This document shows, piece by piece, positions 13,670 to 20,442 of a stretch of 21,461 bases of DNA. The position numbers and the translations under genes were made by a program. The DNA is from an uncultured Lachnoclostridium sp. (GTDB taxonomy: Bacteria > Bacillota > Clostridia > Lachnospirales > Lachnospiraceae): positions 1 through 21,461 of the forward strand of contig CATZVV010000006.1 in assembly GCA_958425285.1 (NCBI GenBank), written 5' to 3'. The first letter of the stretch is position 1; every line of letters begins with the position of its first letter. The notes under the pieces are model-generated. The model was given only the letters and a program-made list of their open reading frames with translations, had not been told where the DNA came from and did not search any database.

Positions 13670-14833
13670 TTAATTATACCGAAGTGCCTCAATCGGAAGC
13701 AGCTTCGATGCCTTTGCTGCCGGATACCCACCAAAAACAATTCCAATAATCGCACAAAAGCCAATTGTTGCAAATACTACATTCCACATAATGCTAATAC
13801 TGCTTGCTGTTAAGGCATTGTAGACCTGTATACCTGCAAAAGAAAGAATAACTCCCAGCAAGCCTCCTAGCATGGATAAAATACAGGCTTCTACAAGAAA
13901 TTGAGCAAGAATATTCCCACGTTTCGCTCCAATTGCCTTTCTGATTCCGATTTCCCTCGTTCGCTCAGTTACCGATACAAGCATGATATTCATAATGCCA
14001 ATTCCTCCTACAAGGAGAGAAATTGCAGCAATTCCACCAAGCATCATAGACATTGTATTACTGACATCTTCCATTGTATCAAGCACCTCTGACTGATTAT
14101 AAACACTAAAGTCATCTTCATCTCCTACCTTCTGTAATAGTGTCATATTCAGAATATTTTCAACACGTGATACACTGTTTTCATCTACTGCTTTCACATA
14201 AAAATTTGTTATACCGCTATCTCCAATTACGCGCTGCGCAGTTGTCAATGGAATTAAGATCCGGTCATCGGCAGAACCATACGTACTGCTTCCACTTTCC
14301 TCTAGCAGCCCAACAATAGTAAATGTCCGGTTTCCAAATGAAATCGTCTCACCAATAACATCATAAGTCTCAAAAATTTCTGTTGCCACATCCGTACCAA
14401 TCACGGCTACATTTGTCCGCCAATCTAAATCTGAATCCACAATCATGCGCCCGCTTTGCACAGCAACGTCCTGAACCTCTGCAAATGACGGTGTCACTCC
14501 AATAATACTTGTTTTATATGTCGTAGAACCATTCTTTACACTTTCCTGCGTTGTGGCTACCGGAGCAACTGCATCAATCTCACTGCTTAAACTAGAAACA
14601 GCCTCTACCTCATCTTTTGTCATAGAAATATCATCTGCAGTAATATTTGCCGTTAAAAGTGTTGCTCCCATATCACCAATCGAACTTGTAATACTTGATG
14701 TTGTTCCCTGTCCAATTGAAATTAAGATAACTACACTCATAACACCAATAATAATTCCCAGCATCGTCAGAAAAGAACGGAGGCGGTTTGATATAATTGC
14801 CTGAAGGGATATTTTTAATGTCTGTATCATCAT
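13670..14833 (-). CDS. MacB/FtsX-type ABC transporter permease
   Basis: A 387-residue permease with MacB topology: a first helix near residues 15-40 (FLTMLGIIIGVMSVVILISI), then a large extracytoplasmic MacB_PCD domain (about 45-260). Three membrane helices follow near 268-290, 320-345 and 352-375. The segments GIMNIMLVSVTERTREIGIR and KAIGAKRGNILAQFLVEA are the conserved FtsX coupling region that contacts the ATPase. Such permeases work mechanically, driving substrates or envelope proteins outside the membrane. The gene starts one base after the ATPase stop and is the last gene of the operon. The substrate, perhaps a peptide or antibiotic, is not visible. Confidence 0.95.
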   Translation of the reverse strand: MMIQTLKISLQAIISNRLRSFLTMLGIIIGVMSVVILISIGQGTTSSITSSIGDMGATLLTANITADDISMTKDEVEAVSSLSSEIDAVAPVATTQESVKNGSTTYKTSIIGVTPSFAEVQDVAVQSGRMIVDSDLDWRTNVAVIGTDVATEIFETYDVIGETISFGNRTFTIVGLLEESGSSTYGSADDRILIPLTTAQRVIGDSGITNFYVKAVDENSVSRVENILNMTLLQKVGDEDDFSVYNQSEVLDTMEDVSNTMSMMLGGIAAISLLVGGIGIMNIMLVSVTERTREIGIRKAIGAKRGNILAQFLVEACILSMLGGLLGVILSFAGIQVYNALTASSISIMWNVVFATIGFCAIIGIVFGGYPAAKASKLLPIEALRYN

Positions 14834-14834
14834 G

Positions 14835-15506
14835 CTAATTTCCCCCCTTTACAATTTTTCCGTCACGAACGGCAATACTTCTATCTGCTTGATCTGCAAC
14901 ATTAGAATCATGTGTAATAAGTACAATTGTGTTCCCCTGCTCAGACAGTTCATGAATCATCTCCATGATTTCTTCTCCGGATTTTGAATCCAGATTCCCA
15001 GTGGGCTCATCCGCCAATATAATGGATGGCTTCGTCGCCAGTGCTCTTGCAATTGCAACTCTCTGCTGCTGCCCGCCCGACAACTGATTGGGGCGATGAC
15101 CCATACGTTTTATTAATCCCACCTTTTTCATTGCCTCCTCAACTCTCATCTGTCTCTCCTGAGGCTTTATCCTCTGATAAATTAACGGAAGTTCTACATT
15201 CTCATAAGCCGTTAATTTAGGAAGAAGATTAAACTGCTGAAAGATAAAACCAATCTTTTGATTTCTTATCATACTGAGTTGATTTTCCGAAAAACCGGAT
15301 ACATCTTCGCCCTCTAGCAAATATTGTCCGCTATCTGGAATATCCAGACAACCAATCATATTCATTAAGGTAGATTTTCCACTTCCGCTTGGTCCGATAA
15401 TGGAGACAAATTCATGGGGTTTGATATGCAAAGATACCTTGTCAAGGGCATATACAGTGGAATCACCCATTTCATATGTCTTTGTGATGTCCTTTAATTG
15501 TATCAT
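14835..15506 (-). CDS. MacB/LolD-type ABC transporter ATPase
   Basis: A 223-residue ATPase with all motifs intact: Walker A GPSGSGKST (38-46), Q-loop Gln90, signature LSGGQ (142-146) in LSGGQQQRVAIARAL, Walker B IILADEP (162-168) with catalytic E167, and H-loop H199 in ITHD. The sequence LLPKLTAYENVELPL after the Q-loop is characteristic of the MacB/LolD/FtsE branch. It powers the permease encoded immediately downstream. The SD, GGGGGTGA, overlaps the stop codon of the adaptor gene, so translation of the three genes is tightly linked. Confidence 0.97.
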   Translation of the reverse strand: MIQLKDITKTYEMGDSTVYALDKVSLHIKPHEFVSIIGPSGSGKSTLMNMIGCLDIPDSGQYLLEGEDVSGFSENQLSMIRNQKIGFIFQQFNLLPKLTAYENVELPLIYQRIKPQERQMRVEEAMKKVGLIKRMGHRPNQLSGGQQQRVAIARALATKPSIILADEPTGNLDSKSGEEIMEMIHELSEQGNTIVLITHDSNVADQADRSIAVRDGKIVKGGN

Positions 15507-15517
15507 GACATCACCCC

Positions 15518-17176
15518 CTAATTGCCAGCTGGTGCACCACCGGAACCACCAGAAGAGCCATCTTTTCCCGCAAAGTCCGGACGTTCTCCTCCGCCTCCCG
15601 GCATCTCACCATTCATTCCGCCACCCTGCATATTTCCGAACATTTCCTGCTTCTGACTGCTTCCTGAACTTTCTGAAGTAGTTGTTACTACAGGAACGTA
15701 AATCAATGTCCCCTCTGACAATCCATCTCCCGTAACAACAATAAAAGAACCGTCTGACATTCCTGTTGTAACCGTAACCTGTGTTAAATCAGATTTATTA
15801 ACAGAAGACTGCTCAACCTCATCTCCTGCTTGAGAGCCGTCTGGAGCAAGGTAAACATAATTCCCGCCATTCTTCCCTTGCACAGCATCCACCGGAACAA
15901 CCAGACTTTCACCACTACTCTGTGTTGTAATTGTCGCCGACGCATTCATACCAGAATAAGCACCCTCAATATCATCTGTAGTAATCACAACATCATAATT
16001 CGTTACGCTGCTTTCCGTATTTCCTACATTTGAAATATAAGTTACCTCACCTTCATAATTTCCATCTAAAGCATCTAATGTTATATTTGCCCTTGCACCT
16101 AATGTAAGGTCACTGATATCAAGTTCATCGACGCTGACCGTTAATTTAAACCCTTTCTTTCCATTTACCGTACAGAGTGTAGTTTCCTTATTTACACTAT
16201 CCCCTGTTTCAATTGGAAGAGCAGCAATCGTTCCTGAGAAGTCAACCGAAATATTTTTCTGTCTTTGCAAATCCTCTAACTGTTCCTTAATTTCTTCCTT
16301 TTCCTGCTTTAAGGACTCATATTCTGTATTTAAAGTATAATCACTTAGTTTAAAAAGACTCTCTCCACTATAAACACTTTCATTTTCACTCACAAGCACA
16401 GAAGAAATCTTTCCTTCCGTGTTTGAAACCTCAACGGTATCACAAAGACTTAGTTTACCGCTTCCGAGCAGTTTCCCGCCGGAATTATATACTTTAGCTG
16501 CTTTCCCTACTTTATAGGAATTTTCATCGATTTCTACCGTTACCTGATTCCCATTTACAGCTGTAACGGTTCCTGTCTCACTACTGCTTTCCAGCTTAAC
16601 TGTTACACTTGCGTATTTCTTTATACCTTTCTTTGTCTCAAATGTTACCTGCATCTTTCCATCTGTTGAAATAACACACAAAAAGCCATTTTTCTGTACA
16701 ACATCCTCTGCCAAATCACCACTGGATGCTTTTATTTGCTTTATAACACCTGCAACTTCTGCCGTAATATATTTACTTGATGTAGTCTGGTCCGTTTCTG
16801 CAAGCTTCACGTTTGTCTGATTTAACTTATCCTCCATTTGCTCAATCTGATTGTCTAATTGCTCACTTGATACGGTTGCTATCACTTCTCCCGCTTTTAC
16901 CGTATCCCCAACCTTTTTATTGACAGCTGTTACCGTACCTGAATAGGATGCAATAATGCTTTCTGATTGTGCTGGTGTTAGTGTTCCGTTCCCACTTATA
17001 TCCACCGACAACTCATCCTTTGTCACCGCCTGCACTTGATAAGTTCTTTTTGATGTTCCTTCTTCTGCGTTTGTTCCCTGCATACCAAAATAATAAATGC
17101 CGACTCCGGTCAACGCTGCAATCACAACTACAGCAGCCACTATTGGTATCCACTTTAACTTTCTCTTTTTCTGCAT
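15518..17176 (-). CDS. Membrane-fusion (HlyD/MacA-type) adaptor of the MacB-type exporter
   Basis: A 552-residue adaptor, clearly longer than the common 350-450. Residues 9-31 are an N-terminal membrane anchor. Two lipoyl-hairpin units appear: half-motifs at 78-102 and 139-170 around a short coiled coil (104-130), and again at 255-277 and 312-338 around a second coiled coil (283-306). A beta-barrel region (about 340-420) follows, then a membrane-proximal domain to about 500. The last 50 residues are a Gly/Met/Pro/Ser-rich low-complexity tail. The adaptor links the extracellular parts of the permease and may guide substrate out through the wall. It is the first gene of the operon, with AAAGGAAG before ATG 17176; 11 nt separate it from the ATPase gene. 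Confidence 0.92.
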   Translation of the reverse strand: MQKKRKLKWIPIVAAVVVIAALTGVGIYYFGMQGTNAEEGTSKRTYQVQAVTKDELSVDISGNGTLTPAQSESIIASYSGTVTAVNKKVGDTVKAGEVIATVSSEQLDNQIEQMEDKLNQTNVKLAETDQTTSSKYITAEVAGVIKQIKASSGDLAEDVVQKNGFLCVISTDGKMQVTFETKKGIKKYASVTVKLESSSETGTVTAVNGNQVTVEIDENSYKVGKAAKVYNSGGKLLGSGKLSLCDTVEVSNTEGKISSVLVSENESVYSGESLFKLSDYTLNTEYESLKQEKEEIKEQLEDLQRQKNISVDFSGTIAALPIETGDSVNKETTLCTVNGKKGFKLTVSVDELDISDLTLGARANITLDALDGNYEGEVTYISNVGNTESSVTNYDVVITTDDIEGAYSGMNASATITTQSSGESLVVPVDAVQGKNGGNYVYLAPDGSQAGDEVEQSSVNKSDLTQVTVTTGMSDGSFIVVTGDGLSEGTLIYVPVVTTTSESSGSSQKQEMFGNMQGGGMNGEMPGGGGERPDFAGKDGSSGGSGGAPAGN

Positions 17177-17247
17177 ACTTTTCTTCCTTTCTTGTTGACT
17201 TGCCTAAACCTGCATGCATAAAATAAGTTTAAACTTTCGATTTTGTA

Positions 17248-17276
17248 ATTTTAGTCTAGTTCCTGTTTGTGAATAC
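17248..17276 (-). promoter_or_regulatory. Probable activator-dependent promoter of the efflux operon
   Basis: Minus strand -10 TAAAAT (17253-17248). Seventeen bases upstream, where a -35 is expected, is GTATTC (17276-17271), a poor match to TTGACA. This position is covered by the first of the phased direct repeats at 17267-17321, which is the arrangement of promoters turned on by a bound response regulator. The leader is about 65 nt. Confidence 0.5.
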
Positions 17277-17321
17277 TATGTGAATAAGTCTTGAAATAAA
17301 TGTGATAACTTTATTGAAAAA
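17267..17321. repeat. Four to five direct repeats at exact 11-bp spacing upstream of the efflux operon
   Basis: On the plus strand consecutive 11-mers are TTGTGAATACT (17267), ATGTGAATAAG (17278), TCTTGAAATAA (17289), ATGTGATAACT (17300) and a weak TTATTGAAAAA (17311). The shared core is TGTGAAWA; copies 1 and 2 share TGTGAAT exactly, copy 4 has TGTGAT, copy 3 has TTGAAAT. One repeat per helical turn is typical of sites for OmpR/PhoB-class response regulators. Confidence 0.7.
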
Positions 17322-17326
17322 AGTAC

Positions 17327-17355
17327 TTTACTTATCACAGTAATTATGGTAATAT
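17327..17355 (+). promoter_or_regulatory. Promoter of the padR-HAAS unit
   Basis: TTTACT at 17327-17332, a 17-nt spacer, and TAATAT at 17350-17355 with the extended -10 element TGG in front. The predicted start is near 17362, inside the inverted repeat 17355-17389. Confidence 0.6.
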
Positions 17356-17389
17356 TACTACGACAGACATAGTACATCTATCGTAGTAA
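17355..17389. promoter_or_regulatory. Inverted repeat over the padR start of transcription; candidate PadR operator
   Basis: TTACTACGA (17355-17363) and TCGTAGTAA (17381-17389) are perfect complements with a 17-nt centre. The repeat begins at the last base of the -10 box and ends at the ribosome site AAAGGAGG. Its place fits autorepression by the PadR dimer encoded directly downstream. As RNA it could also form a hairpin beside the ribosome site. Confidence 0.6.
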
Positions 17390-17400
17390 AGGAGGTTTTT

Positions 17401-17721
17401 ATGATTAGCAGTGACGTCATACGTGGTTATAATGATACATTTATACTATACCTTCTTTTGCAGGCTGACTCCTACGGTTATGAAATCAGCAAGAACATAC
17501 GCACTATAACACGTGAGAAATATGTCATTAAAGAAACCACCTTATATTCTGCGTTTACAAGGCTTGAACGAAATCACTACATCGAATCCTATGCAGGAAG
17601 CCAGACGCAAGGTAAGAAACGCACCTATTATCGAATTACCGATGCCGGTAAGGAGTATTACAAAGAAAAATGCCTGGAATGGGAAGTCATAAAGCAAGTT
17701 GTTAATCAGTTTATTCAGTAA
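17401..17721 (+). CDS. PadR-family transcriptional regulator
   Basis: A 106-residue protein, the size of the short PadR subgroup. The winged helix-turn-helix covers residues 10-85: LYLLLQADSYGYEISKNI, then ETTLYSAFTRLERNHYI (recognition helix) and KKRTYYRITDAGKEYY (wing). The last about 20 residues form a short C-terminal helix for dimerisation. PadR proteins usually repress their own gene and a neighbouring transporter or membrane gene and are released by a small ligand. The start is secure: AAAGGAGG lies five bases before ATG 17401. It is 12 nt ahead of the HAAS-domain gene, so the two are co-transcribed, and divergent from the efflux operon. Confidence 0.95.
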   Translation: MISSDVIRGYNDTFILYLLLQADSYGYEISKNIRTITREKYVIKETTLYSAFTRLERNHYIESYAGSQTQGKKRTYYRITDAGKEYYKEKCLEWEVIKQVVNQFIQ

Positions 17722-17733
17722 TGGAGGGATTCT

Positions 17734-18699
17734 ATGGAAACAATTTATCAGTATTTGGAAACGATGTTTAAAGGATTACCGGATACATCCGAAATACTAC
17801 AGATTAAAAATGATTTGAAATGTAATATGGAGGAAAAATACGAAGAACTGAAAAAAGAAGGTAAAACAGAAAACGAAGCAATTGGCATCGTTATTTCGGA
17901 ATTTGGAAACCTCGACGAAATTTTAGATGAAATGGATATTTCCAAAAGTTCAGGCAAACCTGAAGGTACTGGTCCATCTTCTGATTTACGCATCTTTTCA
18001 TTCGATGAGGTAACTGAATACCTAAATTTTAACAAGCGTTTCGGGAATTTTATTGCCATTGGTGTATTCCTTATTCTAACCGGAGTAACAGGGCTTTTAA
18101 TCACAGCTTCATTTCTCGACAATACACGCTTTGAAGCACTCTGCATCCTTCCACTCTTTGCACTTCTGATTCCAGCCGTTGCATTGTTTATCTACTGGGG
18201 AATGCAGTCTGAAAAATATGAATTTCTGGAAACCGGACAATTTGAATTACAGCATGGAATTACAACTGCTCTACAGGATGCCATGGAGGAAAAAAAGAAA
18301 CACCAAATTATTTACGTTATGATAAGTGTTTGTTTGTTTATACTAAGTCCCTCTTTTGTAATTGCAGGTGATTTTATTAGCGAGCGTGCTGCCATAATCG
18401 GCGCCGGAGCCCTTGTTTTTGTTGTCGGAATTGGCGTCTTTAACCTAATTCGTGTTTCTATCCCAATTGATGGCTACAAAAAGCTACTCAAATTAGATGA
18501 TTATGCTCCAAAAAAGAAAGACGAAGATAACTTAATTAGCATTGTTGCCAGTATCGTTTGGCCTCTGACTGCCGCCTTTTATTTAATCATGGGATTCACA
18601 TTCCACCTATGGGGCTCTGCATGGGTTGTTTTCCCGATTGTTGGAATTTTGTTTGGCGCCTTTTGTGCCATCACAAATGCTTTGCATCAAAATAAATAA
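17734..18699 (+). CDS. HAAS-domain (DUF1700-like, permease-prefix) integral membrane protein
   Basis: A 321-residue protein. Residues 1-70 are a helical HAAS/permease-prefix domain (YLETMFKGLPDTSEILQIKN, then EELKKEGKTENEAIGIVISE and FGNLDEILDEM), a module found encoded next to PadR regulators in Firmicutes. A linker (71-105) follows, then about six membrane helices near 107-130, 137-160, 190-212, 217-238, 268-290 and 293-315. No enzyme motif is visible. Pairing with PadR suggests that it is the regulated partner, perhaps a sensor or modulator at the membrane; the role is not known. TGGAGGG precedes ATG 17734. The gene ends just before the stem-loop cluster 18706-18822. Confidence 0.85.
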   Translation: METIYQYLETMFKGLPDTSEILQIKNDLKCNMEEKYEELKKEGKTENEAIGIVISEFGNLDEILDEMDISKSSGKPEGTGPSSDLRIFSFDEVTEYLNFNKRFGNFIAIGVFLILTGVTGLLITASFLDNTRFEALCILPLFALLIPAVALFIYWGMQSEKYEFLETGQFELQHGITTALQDAMEEKKKHQIIYVMISVCLFILSPSFVIAGDFISERAAIIGAGALVFVVGIGVFNLIRVSIPIDGYKKLLKLDDYAPKKKDEDNLISIVASIVWPLTAAFYLIMGFTFHLWGSAWVVFPIVGILFGAFCAITNALHQNK

Positions 18700-18705
18700 A
18701 GAAGG

Positions 18706-18733
18706 AAAGTGGCGACTGATAAACGCGCCACTT
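18706..18733. repeat. Copy 1 of a duplicated 28-nt stem-loop repeat
   Basis: This 28-nt segment is identical to 18787-18814. It folds as AGTGGCG paired with CGCCACT around an ACTGATAAACG loop. It lies 6 nt after the stop of the HAAS-protein gene and is not followed by a T-run. Confidence 0.85.
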
Positions 18734-18735
18734 AC

Positions 18736-18756
18736 AAGTTTGCCCTTGGCAAACTT
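18736..18756. repeat. Hairpin between the two stem-loop copies
   Basis: AAGTTTGCC (18736-18744) pairs perfectly with GGCAAACTT (18748-18756) over a CTT loop. No T-run follows. Just beyond it, ACTTTCC (18770-18776) is the complement of GGAAAGT (18704-18710), so copy 1 also has an alternative pairing. Confidence 0.75.
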
Positions 18757-18781
18757 GATGTAAACTTATACTTTCCTGCAG

Positions 18782-18822
18782 AGTAAAAAGTGGCGACTGA
18801 TAAACGCGCCACTTTTTTTACT
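18782..18822. terminator. Bidirectional terminator containing copy 2 of the stem-loop repeat
   Basis: The second 28-nt copy (18787-18814) is flanked by A5 on the left and T7 on the right, extending the stem to an AGTAAAAAGTGGCG-type arm and making a functional terminator in both directions. It ends the padR-HAAS transcript and the converging tyrS transcript, whose stop is at 18849. Confidence 0.85.
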
Positions 18823-18848
18823 TTCTCCGATGTATTTCTATATCTCGA

Positions 18849-20033
18849 TTATTTGATTTTACGGAAGTTCTTCTTTCCTTTTTTTAGAACAAGACCTTCT
18901 CCCTTAATCTGCTCTTTTGTATAAACAGCCGCAATGTCACTGACCTTTTCACCGTCGACACTTACTCCACCTTGCTGTACTGCACGGCGTGCTTCTGATT
19001 TGGAAGGAACTAACCCACTCTTTAAAAGCATTGTCAGAATATCGATACTTCCATCCGTAAAGTCCTCATCCGCCAATTCCGCTTCCGGCATATTAGCTGC
19101 CGCACCACTTGAAAACAATGATTTTGCCGCTTCCTGCGCTTTGACTGCCTCTTCTTCACCATGAACCATCTGGGTCAGTTCAAAGGCAAGAATTTCTTTT
19201 GCCTTATTTAGCTGGCTTCCCTCCCATTGATCCATCTCATCAATTTGCTCCAGCGGAAGGAAGGTAAGCATACGGATACACTTCAAAACATCTGCATCTG
19301 CAACGTTTCTCCAATATTGATAAAAATCAAATGGAGATGTTTTATCCGGATCAAGCCAAACCGCACCAGACTGAGTTTTTCCCATCTTCTTTCCTTCGGA
19401 ATTCAAAAGCAGCGTAATCGTCATAGCACACGCATTTTTGCCAAGTTTACGGCGAATTAGTTCTGTACCGCCAAGCATATTACTCCATTGGTCATCCCCG
19501 CCAAACTGTAAATTACACCCATATTTCTGAAATAGTGCGTAGAAATCATAGCTTTGCATAATCATATAGTTAAATTCAAGAAAACTAAGCCCCTTTTCCA
19601 TCCTCTGCTTGTAACATTCCGCAGACAGCATACGATTTACACTAAAATGTGCCCCAACTTCACGCAAAACTTCAATATAGTTTAAATCTAACAGCCAATC
19701 CGCATTATTGACCATAAGTGCCCTGCCCTCTGAAAAGTCAATAAAGCGGCTCATCTGCTTTTTAAAACATTCACAATTATGCTCAATTGTCTCTTTTGTC
19801 ATCATCTGGCGCATATCCGTACGTCCCGACGGATCACCAATCATAGCGGTTCCTCCACCAAGTAGGGCAATTGGTTTATTACCTGCCATCTGCAGCCTCT
19901 TCATCAAACAAAGTGCCATAAAATGTCCTACATGGAGACTATCCGCCGTCGGATCAAAGCCGATATAAAAGGTCGCCTTTCCATGATTAATTAATTCCTT
20001 GATTTCTTCTTCATCTGTTACCTGCGCAATCAA
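18849..20033 (-). CDS. tyrS: Tyrosyl-tRNA synthetase, 5' end disrupted by a nonsense codon
   Basis: From TTG 20033 the frame gives 394 residues. The Rossmann catalytic domain contains IGFDPTADSLHVGH with the HIGH-type motif HVGH (34-37), IGDPSGRTDMR, the tyrosine/tRNA region FLEFNYMIMQSYDF, FGGDDQWSNM, and the KMSKS-type loop KKMGKT. A C-terminal S4 RNA-binding domain (about 330-394) follows. The enzyme charges tRNA-Tyr in the cytoplasm. Oddity: the expected start, ATG 20066, which has a perfect AAAGGAGG, reads M-T-L-Y-D-E and then TGA (20048-20046), followed in frame by V-A-R-G-L-I-A-Q. Relatives have a sense codon, usually Leu, at that place. No ATG, GTG or other TTG occurs in frame between the TGA and the HVGH motif, so TTG 20033 is the only conventional start that keeps it. 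The gene is under T-box control. Confidence 0.9.
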   Translation of the reverse strand: MIAQVTDEEEIKELINHGKATFYIGFDPTADSLHVGHFMALCLMKRLQMAGNKPIALLGGGTAMIGDPSGRTDMRQMMTKETIEHNCECFKKQMSRFIDFSEGRALMVNNADWLLDLNYIEVLREVGAHFSVNRMLSAECYKQRMEKGLSFLEFNYMIMQSYDFYALFQKYGCNLQFGGDDQWSNMLGGTELIRRKLGKNACAMTITLLLNSEGKKMGKTQSGAVWLDPDKTSPFDFYQYWRNVADADVLKCIRMLTFLPLEQIDEMDQWEGSQLNKAKEILAFELTQMVHGEEEAVKAQEAAKSLFSSGAAANMPEAELADEDFTDGSIDILTMLLKSGLVPSKSEARRAVQQGGVSVDGEKVSDIAAVYTKEQIKGEGLVLKKGKKNFRKIK

Positions 20034-20066
20034 TCCTCTTGCTACTCATTCATCGTATAAAGTCAT
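20034..20066 (-). other. Original tyrS 5' end with in-frame TGA at codon 7
   Basis: ATG 20066-20064 is preceded by AAAGGAGG at the optimal distance (five bases) and reads MTLYDE-stop-VARG before joining the tyrS frame. The TGA is at 20048-20046. One base change (TTA or TTG to TGA) would create it. The AGAGGA just before TTG 20033 is too close to be a good ribosome site. Confidence 0.85.
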
Positions 20067-20091
20067 TATTTCCTCCTTTAATGCATTCATT

Positions 20092-20399
20092 AAAAAAGCT
20101 CCTGTCTCTCTGCTTATGCAGAAAGGACGGGAGCATTATGCTTCGTGTTACCACCTTTTTTTATCAGCAACTTACATTACTGACCTCTGGAAGTTCGGCA
20201 TAATATAAAAACATATCATACTAAACTCCTGCACATTAACGAGTGCGTGCCGTCACATCCTATAAGGTATAAAAATCATTCCGTTCAGTGTGAAGCTCAG
20301 GGATGTATTCATAATCTGATTCACAGTACGCCTCTCATCATCCGGCTGTTTTCTGTTCTGTTCTGCAGTTACTACTTGTTCCCTTCATTGCCTTTAATT
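20092..20399 (-). promoter_or_regulatory. Tyrosine T-box riboswitch leader
   Basis: The leader of about 310 nt between the tyrS promoter and the coding region has the T-box parts in order. Stem I has GGGA upstream of AGTA (near 20378-20368) pairing with TCCC next to the specifier loop. The specifier loop reads GAA-UAC-A, with the Tyr codon UAC at 20307-20305. The T-box consensus GGTGGTAACACG (20155-20144) has a UGGU that pairs with the ACCA end of uncharged tRNA-Tyr, and the terminator is at 20134-20092. Uncharged tRNA-Tyr should stabilise the antiterminator and allow tyrS transcription. This explains the otherwise empty stretch before the gene. Confidence 0.88.
20098..20134 (-). terminator. 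T-box attenuator terminator of tyrS
   Basis: Minus strand: GCTCCCGTC (from 20134) pairs with GACAGGAGC (ending 20098), followed by T6 (20097-20092). Its 5' arm can instead pair in the antiterminator with the T-box region at 20155-20144. Confidence 0.88.
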
Positions 20400-20405
20400 A
20401 CTGTC

Positions 20406-20434
20406 ATTATATGTCGTGTATTGGCTTTTGTCAA
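20406..20434 (-). promoter_or_regulatory. Perfect sigma-A promoter of the T-box/tyrS unit
   Basis: Minus strand: TTGACA (20434-20429), 17-nt spacer, TATAAT (20411-20406); both boxes match exactly. It starts 9 nt after the stop of the upstream gene. Confidence 0.92.
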
Positions 20435-20439
20435 GCCAA
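20421..20439. repeat. Perfect inverted repeat across the tyrS -35 box
   Basis: TTGGCTT (20421-20427) and AAGCCAA (20433-20439) with a 5-nt centre. It lies immediately after the stop codon of the upstream minus-strand gene and overlaps the TTGACA box. No T-run follows on either strand, so it is a weak terminator candidate; it may be a 3'-end stabiliser or an operator. Confidence 0.6.
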
Positions 20440-20442
20440 AAT

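Noticed and set aside
18001..18699. Possible beta-carotene oxygenase-type annotation of the HAAS membrane protein
   Set aside because: No iron-binding histidines are present; the N-terminal HAAS module and plain membrane helices argue against an oxygenase.
18706..18814. Repeats with regular spacing, considered as a CRISPR array
   Set aside because: Only two 28-nt copies, each self-complementary, with a structured 53-nt interval and no cas genes; the second is plainly a terminator.
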